From Mordavella massiliensis (lineage in GTDB: Bacteria > Bacillota > Clostridia > Lachnospirales > Lachnospiraceae), in NCBI RefSeq assembly GCF_016901695.1, contig NZ_JACJKS010000009.1, forward strand, positions 1 through 64,000: 64,000 nt of DNA. The letters run 5' to 3'. A program made the translations under genes and the position numbers. The notes under the pieces were generated by a model, which was not told where the DNA came from, did not search any database, and was given only the letters and a program-made list of their open reading frames with translations. Below are positions 1 through 8,577 of this stretch, piece by piece. The first letter of the stretch is position 1, and every line of letters starts with the position of its first letter.

Positions 1-167
1 GCTAAAGCCGCATCCGCTAATCTCTCTGCTGATAATGGGAATTAAAAGCATTGAGATTTTCCTGAATGTAATAGAAAAACAGATGCAGCTAATGCTGCGT
101 TAGAATCAGACATGCCGGAAACATAATGCCTTTACATATGATAACACAAGCCAGGAGAAAATACCAG
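1..167 (-). repeat. Leader region of an Rpn-family gene whose coding part lies left of the window
   Basis: Read on the minus strand, this stretch matches positions 18549-18717 on the plus strand with roughly 90 percent identity (about a dozen mismatches and one gap by eye). At 18549-18717 the sequence is the promoter and 5' leader of an Rpn-family nuclease gene. By analogy this is the leader of another family member, transcribed leftward, whose start codon should lie about 60 bases beyond the left edge. No coding potential is seen in it. Positions 168-211 hold nothing recognisable. Confidence 0.6.
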
Positions 168-211
168 CGAATTGTAACCATGGTTTTCTATTCTGAGAAA
201 TATTTCTGTTC

Positions 212-252
212 AAAAAAAAGCACTCTTCTAAAATTTTCTTTTAGAAAAGTGC
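212..252 (-). terminator. Rho-independent terminator of lysS
   Basis: On the minus strand a GGCACTTTTCTAAAA / TTTTAGAAGAGTGC hairpin is followed by a run of eight T, 37 bases after the lysS stop codon. This is a typical intrinsic terminator closing the greA-lysS unit. Confidence 0.85.
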
Positions 253-288
253 CCTTTATTCACGCATGTTAAGAGGCTTATTATAAAC

Positions 289-2220
289 TTAGTACAGCTT
301 TGCCCCTGCCGGGATACTGTCATCCAGCATCAGAAGATTCAGTCCTTCGTGTCCGTCGTACTCGTACACGGCGCTGATCAGCATTCCCTCGGAGTCGATG
401 CCCATCATCTTCCTGGGCGGCAGATTTGTGATCGCCACACAGGTCTTTCCCACCAGTTCTTCCGGCTCATAATACTCATGAATGCCGCTTAAGATCGTGC
501 GTTTCCGGTCTGTTCCGTCGTTCAGTGTGAACTTCAGGAGCTTCTTACTCTTCGGAACTGCCTCGCATGCCTCCACCTTTACAACCCGGAAATCGGACTT
601 GCTGAAGGTGTCGAAATCAACCATATCTTCAAATAAAGGTTCCACCTTCACTTTGGATAAGTCGATTTTCGCAAAAGTTTCGCAATTCGCAGCTTCGTTT
701 CCGTTTTCCCCTTTATTTTCAACGGTTTTACCGCCAATGCTCTTCATTGTGGGAAACAGCAGCACGTCGCGGATTGCGGCGCTGTCTGTGAGCAGCATGC
801 ACATGCGGTCGATGCCGAATCCGATCCCGCCTGTGGGCGGCATACCGATCTCCAGCGCGTTCAGGAAGTCCTCGTCCGTGTGCTGGGCTTCCTCATCGCC
901 TGCTGCCGCGTTGGCGTCCTGCTGGGCGAAACGCTCCCGCTGGTCGATGGGGTCGTTGAGCTCGGAGTAGGCGTTGGCCATCTCCCAGCCGTTCATAAAG
1001 AACTCAAAACGCTCCACGTAGTCCGGGTTGCCGGGCTTCTTCTTCGTGAGCGGGGAGATCTCGATGGGGTGATCCATGACGAAAGTGGGCTGGATCAGGT
1101 GCTCCTCCACATACTCCTCAAAGAACAGGTTCAGGATATCGCCCTTCTTATGGCGCTCCTCGTACTCGATGTGATGCTCGTCCGCCAGCTTTTTGGCGTC
1201 CTGCGTCGTCTCCACCTCATTCCAGTCAATGCCTGCGTATTTCTTCACAGCGCCCACCATGGTGATACGCTCAAAGGGCCTGCCCAGGTCCATCTCCACC
1301 CCGTTGTAGGTGATGGTGGTAGTGCCCAGCACTTCCTGAGCCACATGGCGGTACAGATTCTCCGTGAGATCCATCATGCCGTTGTAGTCTGTGTACGCCT
1401 GATAGAGCTCCATCAGGGTAAATTCCGGGTTGTGTCTCGTGTCCAGACCCTCGTTCCGGAACACCCGGCCGATCTCGTAGACTCTCTCCAGTCCGCCCAC
1501 GATCAGCCGCTTCAGATACAGCTCCAGGGAGATGCGCAGCTTGAACTCCTCCCCCAGGGCGTTAAAGTATGTCTCAAAAGGTCTGGCGGCCGCTCCGCCG
1601 GCGTTGCTCACCAGCATGGGCGTCTCCACTTCCAGGAATCCCTGGCCGTCCAGGTACCGGCGGATGGCGCTGATGATGTGGGAGCGCTTGATAAAGGTGT
1701 CGCGCACCTCCGGGTTCATGATCAGGTCCACATACCGCTGGCGGTAGCGGGTATCGGTATTGGTCAGGCCGTGGTACTTTTCGGGCAGGATCTGCAGGCT
1801 CTTGGACAGAAGCTTCACCCCGGAGGCATGGATGGAGATCTCGCCGGTCTTTGTCTTGAAGACCTCTCCCTCGATGCCGACGATGTCGCCGATGTCCAGC
1901 TTCTTAAATTCCCTGTAGTTCTCCTCGCCCACGCTGTCACGGGCCACATAGGACTGAATATTGCCGCTCTGATCCAGCACATTACAGAAGGACGCCTTGC
2001 CCATCACGCGCTTCTGCATCACACGGCCCGCCAGGGAAACCTGTTTTCCCTCCATCTCCTCATAATGCTCCTTGATGTCAGCCGCATGGCATGTCACGTC
2101 GTATTTTGTGATGACAAACGGGTCTTTGCCGCCCGCCTGGAGCTCCGCCAGTTTATCGCGGCGCACCTTTCTGAGCTGGTTCACATCCTGTTCCTGTACG
2201 TTGTTCTGCTGGTTGGACAC
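289..2220 (-). CDS. lysS: Lysyl-tRNA synthetase, class II, with C-terminal tRNA-binding domain
   Basis: Charges tRNA-Lys with lysine in the cytosol. The 643-residue protein has an N-terminal OB-fold anticodon-binding domain (about residues 30-150), then the class II catalytic core with motif 2 ([15 protein letters not shown]) and motif 3 (GIGFGIDRM). It is about 140 residues longer than usual bacterial LysS. The extra part (about residues 520-643) is an EMAP/MetG-C type tRNA-binding OB fold, recognisable from [20 protein letters not shown] and similar in layout to the C-terminus of MetG at the other end of this window. A GTG start at 2220 is chosen because AAAGGAG lies 8 bases upstream; the frame stays open further upstream without a good ribosome site. 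It is transcribed after greA with a 46-base gap. Confidence 0.95.
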   Translation of the reverse strand: MSNQQNNVQEQDVNQLRKVRRDKLAELQAGGKDPFVITKYDVTCHAADIKEHYEEMEGKQVSLAGRVMQKRVMGKASFCNVLDQSGNIQSYVARDSVGEENYREFKKLDIGDIVGIEGEVFKTKTGEISIHASGVKLLSKSLQILPEKYHGLTNTDTRYRQRYVDLIMNPEVRDTFIKRSHIISAIRRYLDGQGFLEVETPMLVSNAGGAAARPFETYFNALGEEFKLRISLELYLKRLIVGGLERVYEIGRVFRNEGLDTRHNPEFTLMELYQAYTDYNGMMDLTENLYRHVAQEVLGTTTITYNGVEMDLGRPFERITMVGAVKKYAGIDWNEVETTQDAKKLADEHHIEYEERHKKGDILNLFFEEYVEEHLIQPTFVMDHPIEISPLTKKKPGNPDYVERFEFFMNGWEMANAYSELNDPIDQRERFAQQDANAAAGDEEAQHTDEDFLNALEIGMPPTGGIGFGIDRMCMLLTDSAAIRDVLLFPTMKSIGGKTVENKGENGNEAANCETFAKIDLSKVKVEPLFEDMVDFDTFSKSDFRVVKVEACEAVPKSKKLLKFTLNDGTDRKRTILSGIHEYYEPEELVGKTCVAITNLPPRKMMGIDSEGMLISAVYEYDGHEGLNLLMLDDSIPAGAKLY

Positions 2221-2266
2221 TGTATTCACTCCTTTTCTCTTCTCTGTCTTCTTACATGTATCTGCG

Positions 2267-2749
2267 CTAGATCGAACGCTCGATCCTGAGCACCTTGTAT
2301 ACAAGTTCTCCTGCCTGCGTCTCCACGGTCACGCTGTCGCCCTCCTTGTGGCCGAGCAGCGCCTGGCCTACCGGGGACTCGTTGGAGATCTTGCCCTGGA
2401 GGCTGTTTGCCTCGGTGGAGCCAACGATCTTGAACTCCATCTCCTCCTCGAATTCCTCGTCGTACACGGTCACCGTGCAGCCCACGCTGATCTTGTCCAG
2501 GTCGACCTCGTCCTCCACGACGACTTCCACGTTCTTGAGAAGCTTTTCCAGCTCCTCGATCCGCGCCTCGATGTCGCGCTGCTCGTCTTTGGCGGCGTCG
2601 TACTCGGCGTTCTCTGAGAGGTCTCCCTGCTCCCTTGCCTCTTTGATCTTGCCGGCGACCTCTTTCCTCTTGACCACCTTCAGGGTCTCAAGCTCTTCCT
2701 CCAGCTTTTTCAGACCTGCGTAGGTCAGGATCGTCTTTTTCTCTTCCAT
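2267..2749 (-). CDS. greA: Transcription elongation factor GreA
   Basis: Rescues backtracked RNA polymerase by stimulating transcript cleavage. The 160-residue protein has the full two-domain layout: an N-terminal antiparallel coiled coil (residues about 5-75, with the acidic tip [15 protein letters not shown]) and a C-terminal FKBP-like domain ([14 protein letters not shown]). The ATG at 2749 follows AGGAGAG by 7 bases; an in-frame TTG at 2755 would sit on top of that ribosome site. It is first gene of a greA-lysS unit, preceded by a consensus promoter. Confidence 0.96.
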   Translation of the reverse strand: MEEKKTILTYAGLKKLEEELETLKVVKRKEVAGKIKEAREQGDLSENAEYDAAKDEQRDIEARIEELEKLLKNVEVVVEDEVDLDKISVGCTVTVYDEEFEEEMEFKIVGSTEANSLQGKISNESPVGQALLGHKEGDSVTVETQAGELVYKVLRIERSI

Positions 2750-2790
2750 TTCCAATCTCTCCTATTCCTGCATTTTTTTCTGTCTATTTC

Positions 2791-2808
2791 ACAGGAAATA
2801 TTTCCTGT
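2791..2808. promoter_or_regulatory. Perfect 18-bp palindrome in the greA leader
   Basis: ACAGGAAATATTTCCTGT is a perfect inverted repeat, lying about 20-37 bases downstream of the predicted greA transcription start. It could be a repressor operator or a short RNA hairpin. The binding protein is not known. Confidence 0.4.
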
Positions 2809-2833
2809 TTGAGTCTACTTTCACAATTTCAAT

Positions 2834-2862
2834 ATTATACAGAACAGCCCTTCTGCTGTCAA
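2834..2862 (-). promoter_or_regulatory. Sigma-A promoter of greA-lysS
   Basis: On the minus strand TTGACA (2862-2857) and TATAAT (2839-2834) are separated by exactly 17 bases: a full consensus promoter. The predicted start near 2827 leaves a leader of about 80 bases before greA. Confidence 0.85.
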
Positions 2863-2935
2863 TAGATTTCTGCCCGGTTTCAGGCCCGTTTCAGGCCCGC
2901 CCGGCTTTATCCATGTATATACAAAGGACGGCGGA

Positions 2936-2971
2936 AAAAGAACAGGACACCACCTTGTGATGCCCCGTCCT
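2936..2971 (-). terminator. Probable terminator after dusB
   Basis: Just after the dusB stop, the minus strand carries an imperfect AGGAC...GTCCT hairpin followed by a TTCTTTTT tract. The stem is short and interrupted, so the call is tentative. Confidence 0.45.
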
Positions 2972-2979
2972 TTTCCTTT

Positions 2980-3945
2980 TTATGCAGTTTCTATCAGTTT
3001 TTCCATCAGGAGCTTCTCCAGCTCATGGTATGTCTCCACCCGGTTGATCTCCTCCCGCAGCCGGGCCGCGCCTTTCAGGCCCCGCGTATACCAGGAGACG
3101 TGGCTTCTCATCTCCCGGATGCCGGTGTACTCCCCTTTGTACTCCACCTGCAGCCGGGCGTGCCGCAGCATCATCTCCCGGATCTCAGGCACGGAGGGGC
3201 GGGGCGGGATCTGACCCGTCTCGTCATACGCTTTCAGTTCCCGGAAGATCCACGGATTGCCACGTGCGCCCCGGGCGATCATGACGCCGTCGCAGCCGGT
3301 CTCATCCATCATCCTGCGGGCGTCCTCCACGCAGGTGACGTCCCCGTTCCCGATGACCGGGATGCCCACGGCCTGCTTCACCTGGCGGATGATGTCCCAA
3401 TCCGCCTTCCCGGCGTAGTACTGCTCCCTTGTCCGGCCGTGGACCGCCACGGCGGCTGCGCCGGCCTCCTCGATGATCCGGGCGATCTCCACCGCGTTGA
3501 CGCAGGTGTCGTCAAAACCTTTCCGGATCTTCACGGTCACCGGCTTCTGAATGGCCTTCACCGTCCGGGAGACGATCTCGTAGACAAGGCGCGGGTTTTT
3601 CATGAGGGCGGATCCCTCCCCGTTCTTCACCACCTTGGGCACCGGGCAGCCCATGTTGATATCCAGGATCTGAAAGGGCCGCTCCTCGATGGCTTTGGCC
3701 TGCTCGCTGATCACCTCCGGTTCGGAGCCGAAGAGCTGGAGGGAGACCGGGTACTCCTGCGGGTGGATGGCCAGCAGGGCTTCTGTGTTCCTGTTTTTGT
3801 ACTGGAGCGCCTTGGCGCTCACCATCTCCATGCACAGAAGGCCCGCGCCCTGCTCTTTGCACAGCAGACGAAATGGCAGGTCTGTCACACCTGCCATGGG
3901 GGCCAGCACATAGGGGTGCCTGATTGTGAGGCTGCCTATCTTCAT
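2980..3945 (-). CDS. dusB: tRNA-dihydrouridine synthase, DusB type
   Basis: FMN-dependent enzyme reducing uridines in the tRNA D-loop. The 321-residue TIM-barrel protein has the N-terminal LAPMAGVTDLPFR signature, the catalytic cysteine in NMGCPVPKVVK, a VHGRTREQYY motif and a phosphate-binding GCDGVMIARGARGNPW segment, followed by a helical C-terminal domain. The start at 3945 (MKIGSL) matches the family N-terminus and lies 4 bases after the coaX stop; an upstream in-frame start at 4002 would overlap coaX by some 50 bases. Last gene of the argF-birA-coaX operon. Confidence 0.93.
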   Translation of the reverse strand: MKIGSLTIRHPYVLAPMAGVTDLPFRLLCKEQGAGLLCMEMVSAKALQYKNRNTEALLAIHPQEYPVSLQLFGSEPEVISEQAKAIEERPFQILDINMGCPVPKVVKNGEGSALMKNPRLVYEIVSRTVKAIQKPVTVKIRKGFDDTCVNAVEIARIIEEAGAAAVAVHGRTREQYYAGKADWDIIRQVKQAVGIPVIGNGDVTCVEDARRMMDETGCDGVMIARGARGNPWIFRELKAYDETGQIPPRPSVPEIREMMLRHARLQVEYKGEYTGIREMRSHVSWYTRGLKGAARLREEINRVETYHELEKLLMEKLIETA

Positions 3946-3949
3946 CGCC

Positions 3950-4753
3950 TTACTTGTCCTTTCCGTCGTCCGGGCGTCTGCTCCGGAACCTGTTTTTCTC
4001 ATAGATCAGCCGCAGTCCCTCCAGGGTCAGGTTGCGGTCGTAGATATCGATGCTCTCCGTGGCCTCGGCCAGGATATTCCCCAGGCCGCCGGTGGCCACC
4101 ACCTTGGCGTCCGTGTAGCCGGACTCCTGCTTCATCCGGCTGATGATGTACTCCGTCTGGCCGATATAACCGTAGACAAGTCCCGCCTGCATGCTGGACA
4201 CTGTCTCCCGGGCCAGGATGCTGTCGGGCTTGCGGATCTCAATCTCCGGCAGCATGGCCGCATCCCCCCACAGCGCCCGGGCGGAGGTTCGGATGCCGGG
4301 TGCGGTCACGCCCACGGCAAAGGTGCCGTCCGGCTCCACCAGGTCGTAGGTGGTGGCAGTACCGAAGTCCACCACGATGACCGGCCCGCCGTACAGGTAG
4401 TAGGCCGCCGCCGCGTCCACGATCCGGTCCGCGCCGGTCTGCTTCGGGTTCTCCGTCGCCACCCGGATGCCGGTCTTGATCCCGGCGGATACGATGATCG
4501 GCTTCCGGTCAAAATATTTGATGATGCAGCTTGCCAGGGAGTGCATGATATCCGGCACAACGGAGGCGATGATGATATCGTCCACCTCGTCCGGATCCTC
4601 CCCCTGGTTGCGTATCAGTTCCCGGATGGCGATCCCGTACTCGTCTGATGTGCGGGGCAGCTTCGTCGTCATGCGGAACTTTGCCGCAAGCTTCTCCCCG
4701 CGGAACAGTCCCATTGTAAAATTTGTATTTCCAACATCAATGGCAAGAAGCAT
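3950..4753 (-). CDS. coaX: Type III pantothenate kinase
   Basis: Phosphorylates pantothenate, the first step of coenzyme A synthesis. The 267-residue protein shows the ASKHA-fold motifs DVGNTN (6-11) for phosphate binding, TGADR near residue 107 and DFGTATT near residue 130. Type III enzymes are not feedback-inhibited by CoA (family knowledge). GAGGGAGAG precedes the ATG. It sits directly before dusB and one base after the DUF6145 gene, so all are probably co-transcribed; birA upstream is another cofactor-handling gene. Confidence 0.95.
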   Translation of the reverse strand: MLLAIDVGNTNFTMGLFRGEKLAAKFRMTTKLPRTSDEYGIAIRELIRNQGEDPDEVDDIIIASVVPDIMHSLASCIIKYFDRKPIIVSAGIKTGIRVATENPKQTGADRIVDAAAAYYLYGGPVIVVDFGTATTYDLVEPDGTFAVGVTAPGIRTSARALWGDAAMLPEIEIRKPDSILARETVSSMQAGLVYGYIGQTEYIISRMKQESGYTDAKVVATGGLGNILAEATESIDIYDRNLTLEGLRLIYEKNRFRSRRPDDGKDK

Positions 4754-4754
4754 C

Positions 4755-5114
4755 TTACGTCTCTCCCTCCTTCGTCCCTTCCGGATCCTCCCCCAGGAAA
4801 AAGACCCTGTAGTAGAGCTGCAGGGATTCCAGAAGCTCCGCCTTCTCCCGCTGCAGTTCCTTGATCTTCAGGGCGCTGCCGATCTCGTCGAACATGGGAT
4901 CCCCCTCGGCGGATGTGACCTCAAAGCAGAGCTCCCCGCTCTCCTCGTACACAAGGGTGAGGATGCCGCCCACATCGTGGACATAGAGGACGCACATGAT
5001 CTTCAGCTCGTCCTTCACATGATCCGGCAACTGCTCAAAGTCCGGGTTCAGATAGTATTTTTCCTCATAGGAATTGGCTCCGCAGAGCACGATCTTTCCA
5101 TTATACATATCCAT
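4755..5114 (-). CDS. Conserved small protein, probably DUF6145 family
   Basis: A 119-residue acidic protein without signal peptide or membrane segment. The opening ([17 protein letters not shown]) and the position between birA and coaX match a small family I recall from Lachnospiraceae as DUF6145; the name is from memory and the function is unknown. The C-terminal third (about 85-105) is a predicted helix rich in K, E and L. The start overlaps the birA end by 14 bases (ATG at 5114, AGAGGA close upstream); a second ATG at 5108 is possible. The overlap suggests translational coupling to birA. Confidence 0.75.
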   Translation of the reverse strand: MDMYNGKIVLCGANSYEEKYYLNPDFEQLPDHVKDELKIMCVLYVHDVGGILTLVYEESGELCFEVTSAEGDPMFDEIGSALKIKELQREKAELLESLQLYYRVFFLGEDPEGTKEGET

Positions 5115-6084
5115 AGATTCCTCTCACAGAGACCTCGCCGGCGAACACGGCCTCCTGCCTGCCGTCCTCCCGGGTGACGAGAAGTTCCCCCTTCCCGTTG
5201 ATCCCGGAGGAGATGGCGTTGTACTCGTGCCCCGGCTCCAGGATCCGCACCTGCTCTCCCACGTTCACGAGCAGGGCGTTGTAGTCGTCCCGCAGGCCGG
5301 AGAGGTCTCCTTCTTTCATAAATTTGTCGTAGCGCGCTTCAAACTTTTCCAGCACCGCCGCTATGAGCGCCGGGCGGAGGAACCGCCGTCCGCTCTCCAG
5401 CGCAAGGGACGTGGCCCGCTCCTGTATCTCTTCCGGGAAGCCGGTCCCGTTCACATTGATGCCCACGCCGATGACCACGTAGCGGACGCCGTCCATATCG
5501 GCGCTCATCTCTGTGAGGATGCCGCACAGCTTCCGGCCGCGGGCCACAATGTCGTTGGGCCATTTGATCCGGGCGTCCACGCCGGTCTGCTCCCGCAGGG
5601 CGTCCGCCACCGCCAGGGCCATGACCAGGGTGAGCATGGGCGCCTGCGCGGCCGGGATCTGCGGCCGCAGAAGGAGGGACATGTAGATGTCCCTTCCGGG
5701 CGGCGACTCCCACTGCCTTCCGCGCCGTCCCCTGCCCCCGCTCTGGGCGTCCGCCGCCACCAGGGTCCCGTGGGGCGCCCCCGCCTCCCCCAGCCTCCTG
5801 GCCTGGACATTGGTGGAGTCCGTCTCGCGAAAAGAAGAGACATTCCGCCCCGCCCACCGGGTGGAGATCCTGCTTTCGATCTCCGCCACGGACAGGATGT
5901 CCGGGCTCTCGCTTAAGCGATAGCCCCTGCTGCGGACTGCCTCTATCCGGTATCCTTCTTCCTTCAACTGCTCCATTACTTTCCAGACAGCAGTCCTGGA
6001 GACGTGAAAGCGCTCGCAGAGCTGCTGCCCGGATACGTATCCATCGCTCTTACGGAGCATGGACAGAATGTCTGTTTTCATCAT
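5101..6084 (-). CDS. birA: Bifunctional biotin ligase and biotin repressor BirA
   Basis: Attaches biotin to carboxylase carrier domains and represses biotin genes. The 327-residue protein has an N-terminal winged helix-turn-helix (residues about 5-60, GQQLCERFHVSRTAVWKVME), a ligase domain with GGRGRRGRQWESPPG (biotinyl-AMP binding), KWPNDI and GVGINVN, and a C-terminal SH3-like domain. The helix-turn-helix makes it a regulator as well as an enzyme. No biotin synthesis genes are nearby. It starts 3 bases after the argF stop. Confidence 0.95.
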   Translation of the reverse strand: MMKTDILSMLRKSDGYVSGQQLCERFHVSRTAVWKVMEQLKEEGYRIEAVRSRGYRLSESPDILSVAEIESRISTRWAGRNVSSFRETDSTNVQARRLGEAGAPHGTLVAADAQSGGRGRRGRQWESPPGRDIYMSLLLRPQIPAAQAPMLTLVMALAVADALREQTGVDARIKWPNDIVARGRKLCGILTEMSADMDGVRYVVIGVGINVNGTGFPEEIQERATSLALESGRRFLRPALIAAVLEKFEARYDKFMKEGDLSGLRDDYNALLVNVGEQVRILEPGHEYNAISSGINGKGELLVTREDGRQEAVFAGEVSVRGIYGYV

Positions 6085-6087
6085 ATC

Positions 6088-7026
6088 CTACATTTCACCC
6101 AATGTGGCAACCATGATGGCCTTGATCGTGTGAAGCCGGTTCTCCGCCTCGTCGAACACGACGGACGCGCTGCCCTCGAACACATCCTCGGTTACCTCTT
6201 TTCCTTTATTTGCAGGCAGGCAGTGGGAGAAGAGCGTCGTCTCCTTTCCCGTCCGCTTCATCAGCTCTGCGTTCACCTGGTAGGGGAGGGCCAGCTTTGT
6301 CCTCTCCTGCTCCTTCTTCTCCTCGCCCATGGAGAACCACACGTCCGTATAGAGCATATCCGCGCCCTCCACGACGTCCAGCCGGTCGGATATCTCCACC
6401 GTGGAACCGGCGGCCGCGGCAAAGCCCCTGCATGTCTCCACCAGCTTCTCGTCCGGCCACAGGCTCTTTGGCGCCGCTACAGCTACGCTCACGCCCACTT
6501 TGCTGCATCCCACCAGGAGGCTGTTGGCCACGTTGTTGCGGCCGTCGCCCAGGTACACGACCTTCAGCCCCTTCAGGGAACCGAAGTGCTCTTTTAAGGT
6601 GAGGAGCGTGGCCAGACACTGGGTCGGGTGCCACTGGTCCGTCAGGCCGTTCCACACAGGAAGGCCGCTGTACTTTGCCAGGGCTTCCACGAAGGACTGC
6701 TCAAATCCCCGGTACTCGATGCCGTCGAACATGCGTCCCAGCACGCGGGCCGTGTCCTCGATGCTCTCCTTCTCGCCAAGCTGCAGTTCGCTTCCGGCCA
6801 GATATGTGGCTGTGGCGCCTTCGTCCTGGGCGCCGATGGTGAACGCGCACCTTGTCCTTGTGGACGGCTTCTCGAAGATCAGGGCGATGTTCTTCCCCTG
6901 CAGGCTGCGTCCTTTGATCCCCTGCTTCCTCTTCTGCTTCAGGTCCTCCGCCAGGTCTACGAGGTAGAGGATCTCCTCCGGTGTGAAATCAAGTAATTTT
7001 AAAAAGCTGCGTCCCTTTAAATTCAT
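6088..7026 (-). CDS. argF: Ornithine carbamoyltransferase
   Basis: Makes citrulline from ornithine and carbamoyl phosphate in arginine synthesis (or the reverse in arginine breakdown). The 312-residue protein has the carbamoyl phosphate site FEKPSTRTRCAF (near residue 53), the HPTQ motif and the HCLP loop with the catalytic cysteine near residue 268. It stands alone, without other arginine genes, at the head of an operon with birA, the DUF6145 gene, coaX and dusB. A strong promoter with ARG-box-like sequences suggests ArgR control, which favours the biosynthetic role. Confidence 0.95.
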   Translation of the reverse strand: MNLKGRSFLKLLDFTPEEILYLVDLAEDLKQKRKQGIKGRSLQGKNIALIFEKPSTRTRCAFTIGAQDEGATATYLAGSELQLGEKESIEDTARVLGRMFDGIEYRGFEQSFVEALAKYSGLPVWNGLTDQWHPTQCLATLLTLKEHFGSLKGLKVVYLGDGRNNVANSLLVGCSKVGVSVAVAAPKSLWPDEKLVETCRGFAAAAGSTVEISDRLDVVEGADMLYTDVWFSMGEEKKEQERTKLALPYQVNAELMKRTGKETTLFSHCLPANKGKEVTEDVFEGSASVVFDEAENRLHTIKAIMVATLGEM

Positions 7027-7083
7027 GGCATATACATTCCTTCCTGTGATTCATGTATACATCCCGGATCTGCGCGTCCTGTT

Positions 7084-7170
7084 TATGCACAAAAATGTAT
7101 AAAAATGAGATGTACCGCTTACATCATAGCACTTATTTTATTTTTATGCAATATTTTTGTATATTTATAC
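7084..7170. promoter_or_regulatory. Candidate ArgR box cluster before argF
   Basis: AT-rich, partly palindromic motifs resembling ARG half-sites surround the argF promoter: TGTATATTTATAC at 7158-7170, TGCATAAAAAT on the minus strand over the -35, and TGTATAAAAATGA at 7096-7108. Each resembles part of the ArgR consensus TGAATAWWWATTCA; the match is by eye only. Confidence 0.35.
7123..7151 (-). promoter_or_regulatory. Promoter of the argF operon
   Basis: Minus strand TTGCAT (7151-7146), 17-base spacer, TATGAT (7128-7123). It starts 14 bases beyond the end of the SPFH gene and leaves a leader of about 90 bases before argF. Confidence 0.75.
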
Positions 7171-8109
7171 TGTTTTCTCTTCGGTCCCATCGGACGCGAT
7201 CTCAGTCGCGGATTTCACGAGGCCCGCGATCCCCTGGATCTCGGAGGGGATGATGATCTTCGTGGCCTTGCCGTCCGCCGCTTTCTGGAACGCCTCCAGG
7301 CTCTTGATGGTCAGGACCGCCTTGTCCGCGCCCGCCTCTTTCAGGAACCGGATACCGTCCGCGTTGGCCTGCTGCACTTTGAGGATGGCCTCCGCCTGGC
7401 CTTCCGCCTCCTTGATGGTGGCTTCCTTCTGGGCCTCCGCCCGCAAGATCGCCGCCTGCTTCTCCGCCTCTGCGTCCAGGATCACGGACTGCTTCTGGCC
7501 TTCTGCCACGAGGATGGAGGACTTCTTCTCGCCTTCCGCCCGCAGGATCGCTTCACGGCGTTCCCGCTCCGCTTTCATCTGCTTCTCCATGGCGTCCTGG
7601 ATGGCAGCCGGCGGGATGATGTTCTTGAGCTCTACGCGCTTTACCTTGATCCCCCACGGATCCGTCGCCACATCGAGGGTCGCCCGCATCTTGGTGTTGA
7701 TGGTCTCCCTGGAAGTCAGCGTCTGATCCAGCTCCAGATCGCCGATGATGTTCCGGAGCGTGGTGGCCGTCAGGTTCTCGATCGCCATGATCGGGTTCGC
7801 CACGCCGTAGCAGAACAGTTTGGGATCTGTGATCTGGTAGAACACGACCGTGTCGATCCGCATGGTGACATTATCCTTTGTGATCACCGGCTGGGGTGCA
7901 AAGTCCACGACCTGCTCCTTCAAGTCCACCCGCCTTGCCACCCGCTCGATGAAGGGGATCTTGAAATGGATGCCAACGCCCCACGTAGCCTGGTACGCCC
8001 CGAGGCGCTCCACGACGAGGGCCTTGGACTGGGGCACGACTTTTACACAGGAGATCAGGATCAGCACCACAAAAATGATGAGTATGATTCCAACAATTGT
8101 TCCAAACAT
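7165..8109 (-). CDS. SPFH/stomatin-like (band 7) membrane protein
   Basis: A 314-residue scaffold protein of the stomatin/QmcA type, thought to organise membrane microdomains. Residues 3-25 form one N-terminal membrane segment (IVGIILIIFVVLILISCVKV), followed by the SPFH domain (about 27-185) and a long Ala/Glu/Lys coiled coil (about 185-270), the usual oligomerisation region. AAGGAGG precedes the ATG. It follows the NfeD-like gene by one base; NfeD and SPFH proteins are a well-known pair. Confidence 0.92.
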   Translation of the reverse strand: MFGTIVGIILIIFVVLILISCVKVVPQSKALVVERLGAYQATWGVGIHFKIPFIERVARRVDLKEQVVDFAPQPVITKDNVTMRIDTVVFYQITDPKLFCYGVANPIMAIENLTATTLRNIIGDLELDQTLTSRETINTKMRATLDVATDPWGIKVKRVELKNIIPPAAIQDAMEKQMKAERERREAILRAEGEKKSSILVAEGQKQSVILDAEAEKQAAILRAEAQKEATIKEAEGQAEAILKVQQANADGIRFLKEAGADKAVLTIKSLEAFQKAADGKATKIIIPSEIQGIAGLVKSATEIASDGTEEKTV

Positions 8110-8110
8110 A

Positions 8111-8548
8111 TCAGACTTCCTCCTTTTCCTTTACGATCAGTTTCACGCCCTGCACGCCTTCCACAGAGACGACCGCCCCCTCGGGGATCGTCCCCTCCTG
8201 TCCGTCTGTCCTGGCGGACCAGGACTCTCCGTCCACTTCCACCAGTCCCTGGCCTTTGATCGTGTCGATCCTCTCCAGGACGACGCCCTGCCTGCCGGTC
8301 ATACTCTCCACATTTGTTTTCTGCCGGCGGCTGTTAAAATATTTCAGCGCCACCGGGCGCGTCAGTACGAGAAGCACGATGGACACCACAAGGAACAGTC
8401 CGATCTGGACCGGAAGCCCAAAGCCCAGTATGCCGGCCAGGAACGCGGCAAGGGATCCCGCCGCGAACCAGATGGTCGTAAGGCCCAGGGTGGCGATCTC
8501 AATGATCAGAAGAACGATACAGATGATGATCCAGTAAATCGGCGCCAT
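8111..8548 (-). CDS. NfeD-like membrane protein
   Basis: A 145-residue short-form NfeD protein: two or three N-terminal membrane helices (residues about 4-70) and a C-terminal OB-fold beta-barrel (about 85-145, GRQGVVLERID, LVEVDGESWSARTDGQ, IPEGAVVSVEGVQGVKLIVK). It lacks the protease domain of long NfeD. It precedes the SPFH gene with which it presumably interacts. GAAGGAGGGAG precedes the ATG. Confidence 0.92.
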   Translation of the reverse strand: MAPIYWIIICIVLLIIEIATLGLTTIWFAAGSLAAFLAGILGFGLPVQIGLFLVVSIVLLVLTRPVALKYFNSRRQKTNVESMTGRQGVVLERIDTIKGQGLVEVDGESWSARTDGQEGTIPEGAVVSVEGVQGVKLIVKEKEEV

Positions 8549-8577
8549 GTCTCTCCCTCCTTCTCCTCTTGTTTATT

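Noticed and set aside
880-2289. Long open frame (469 codons) on the plus strand opposite lysS
   Set aside because: It is the antisense shadow of a GC-rich conserved gene; no ribosome site and a composition typical of antisense frames.
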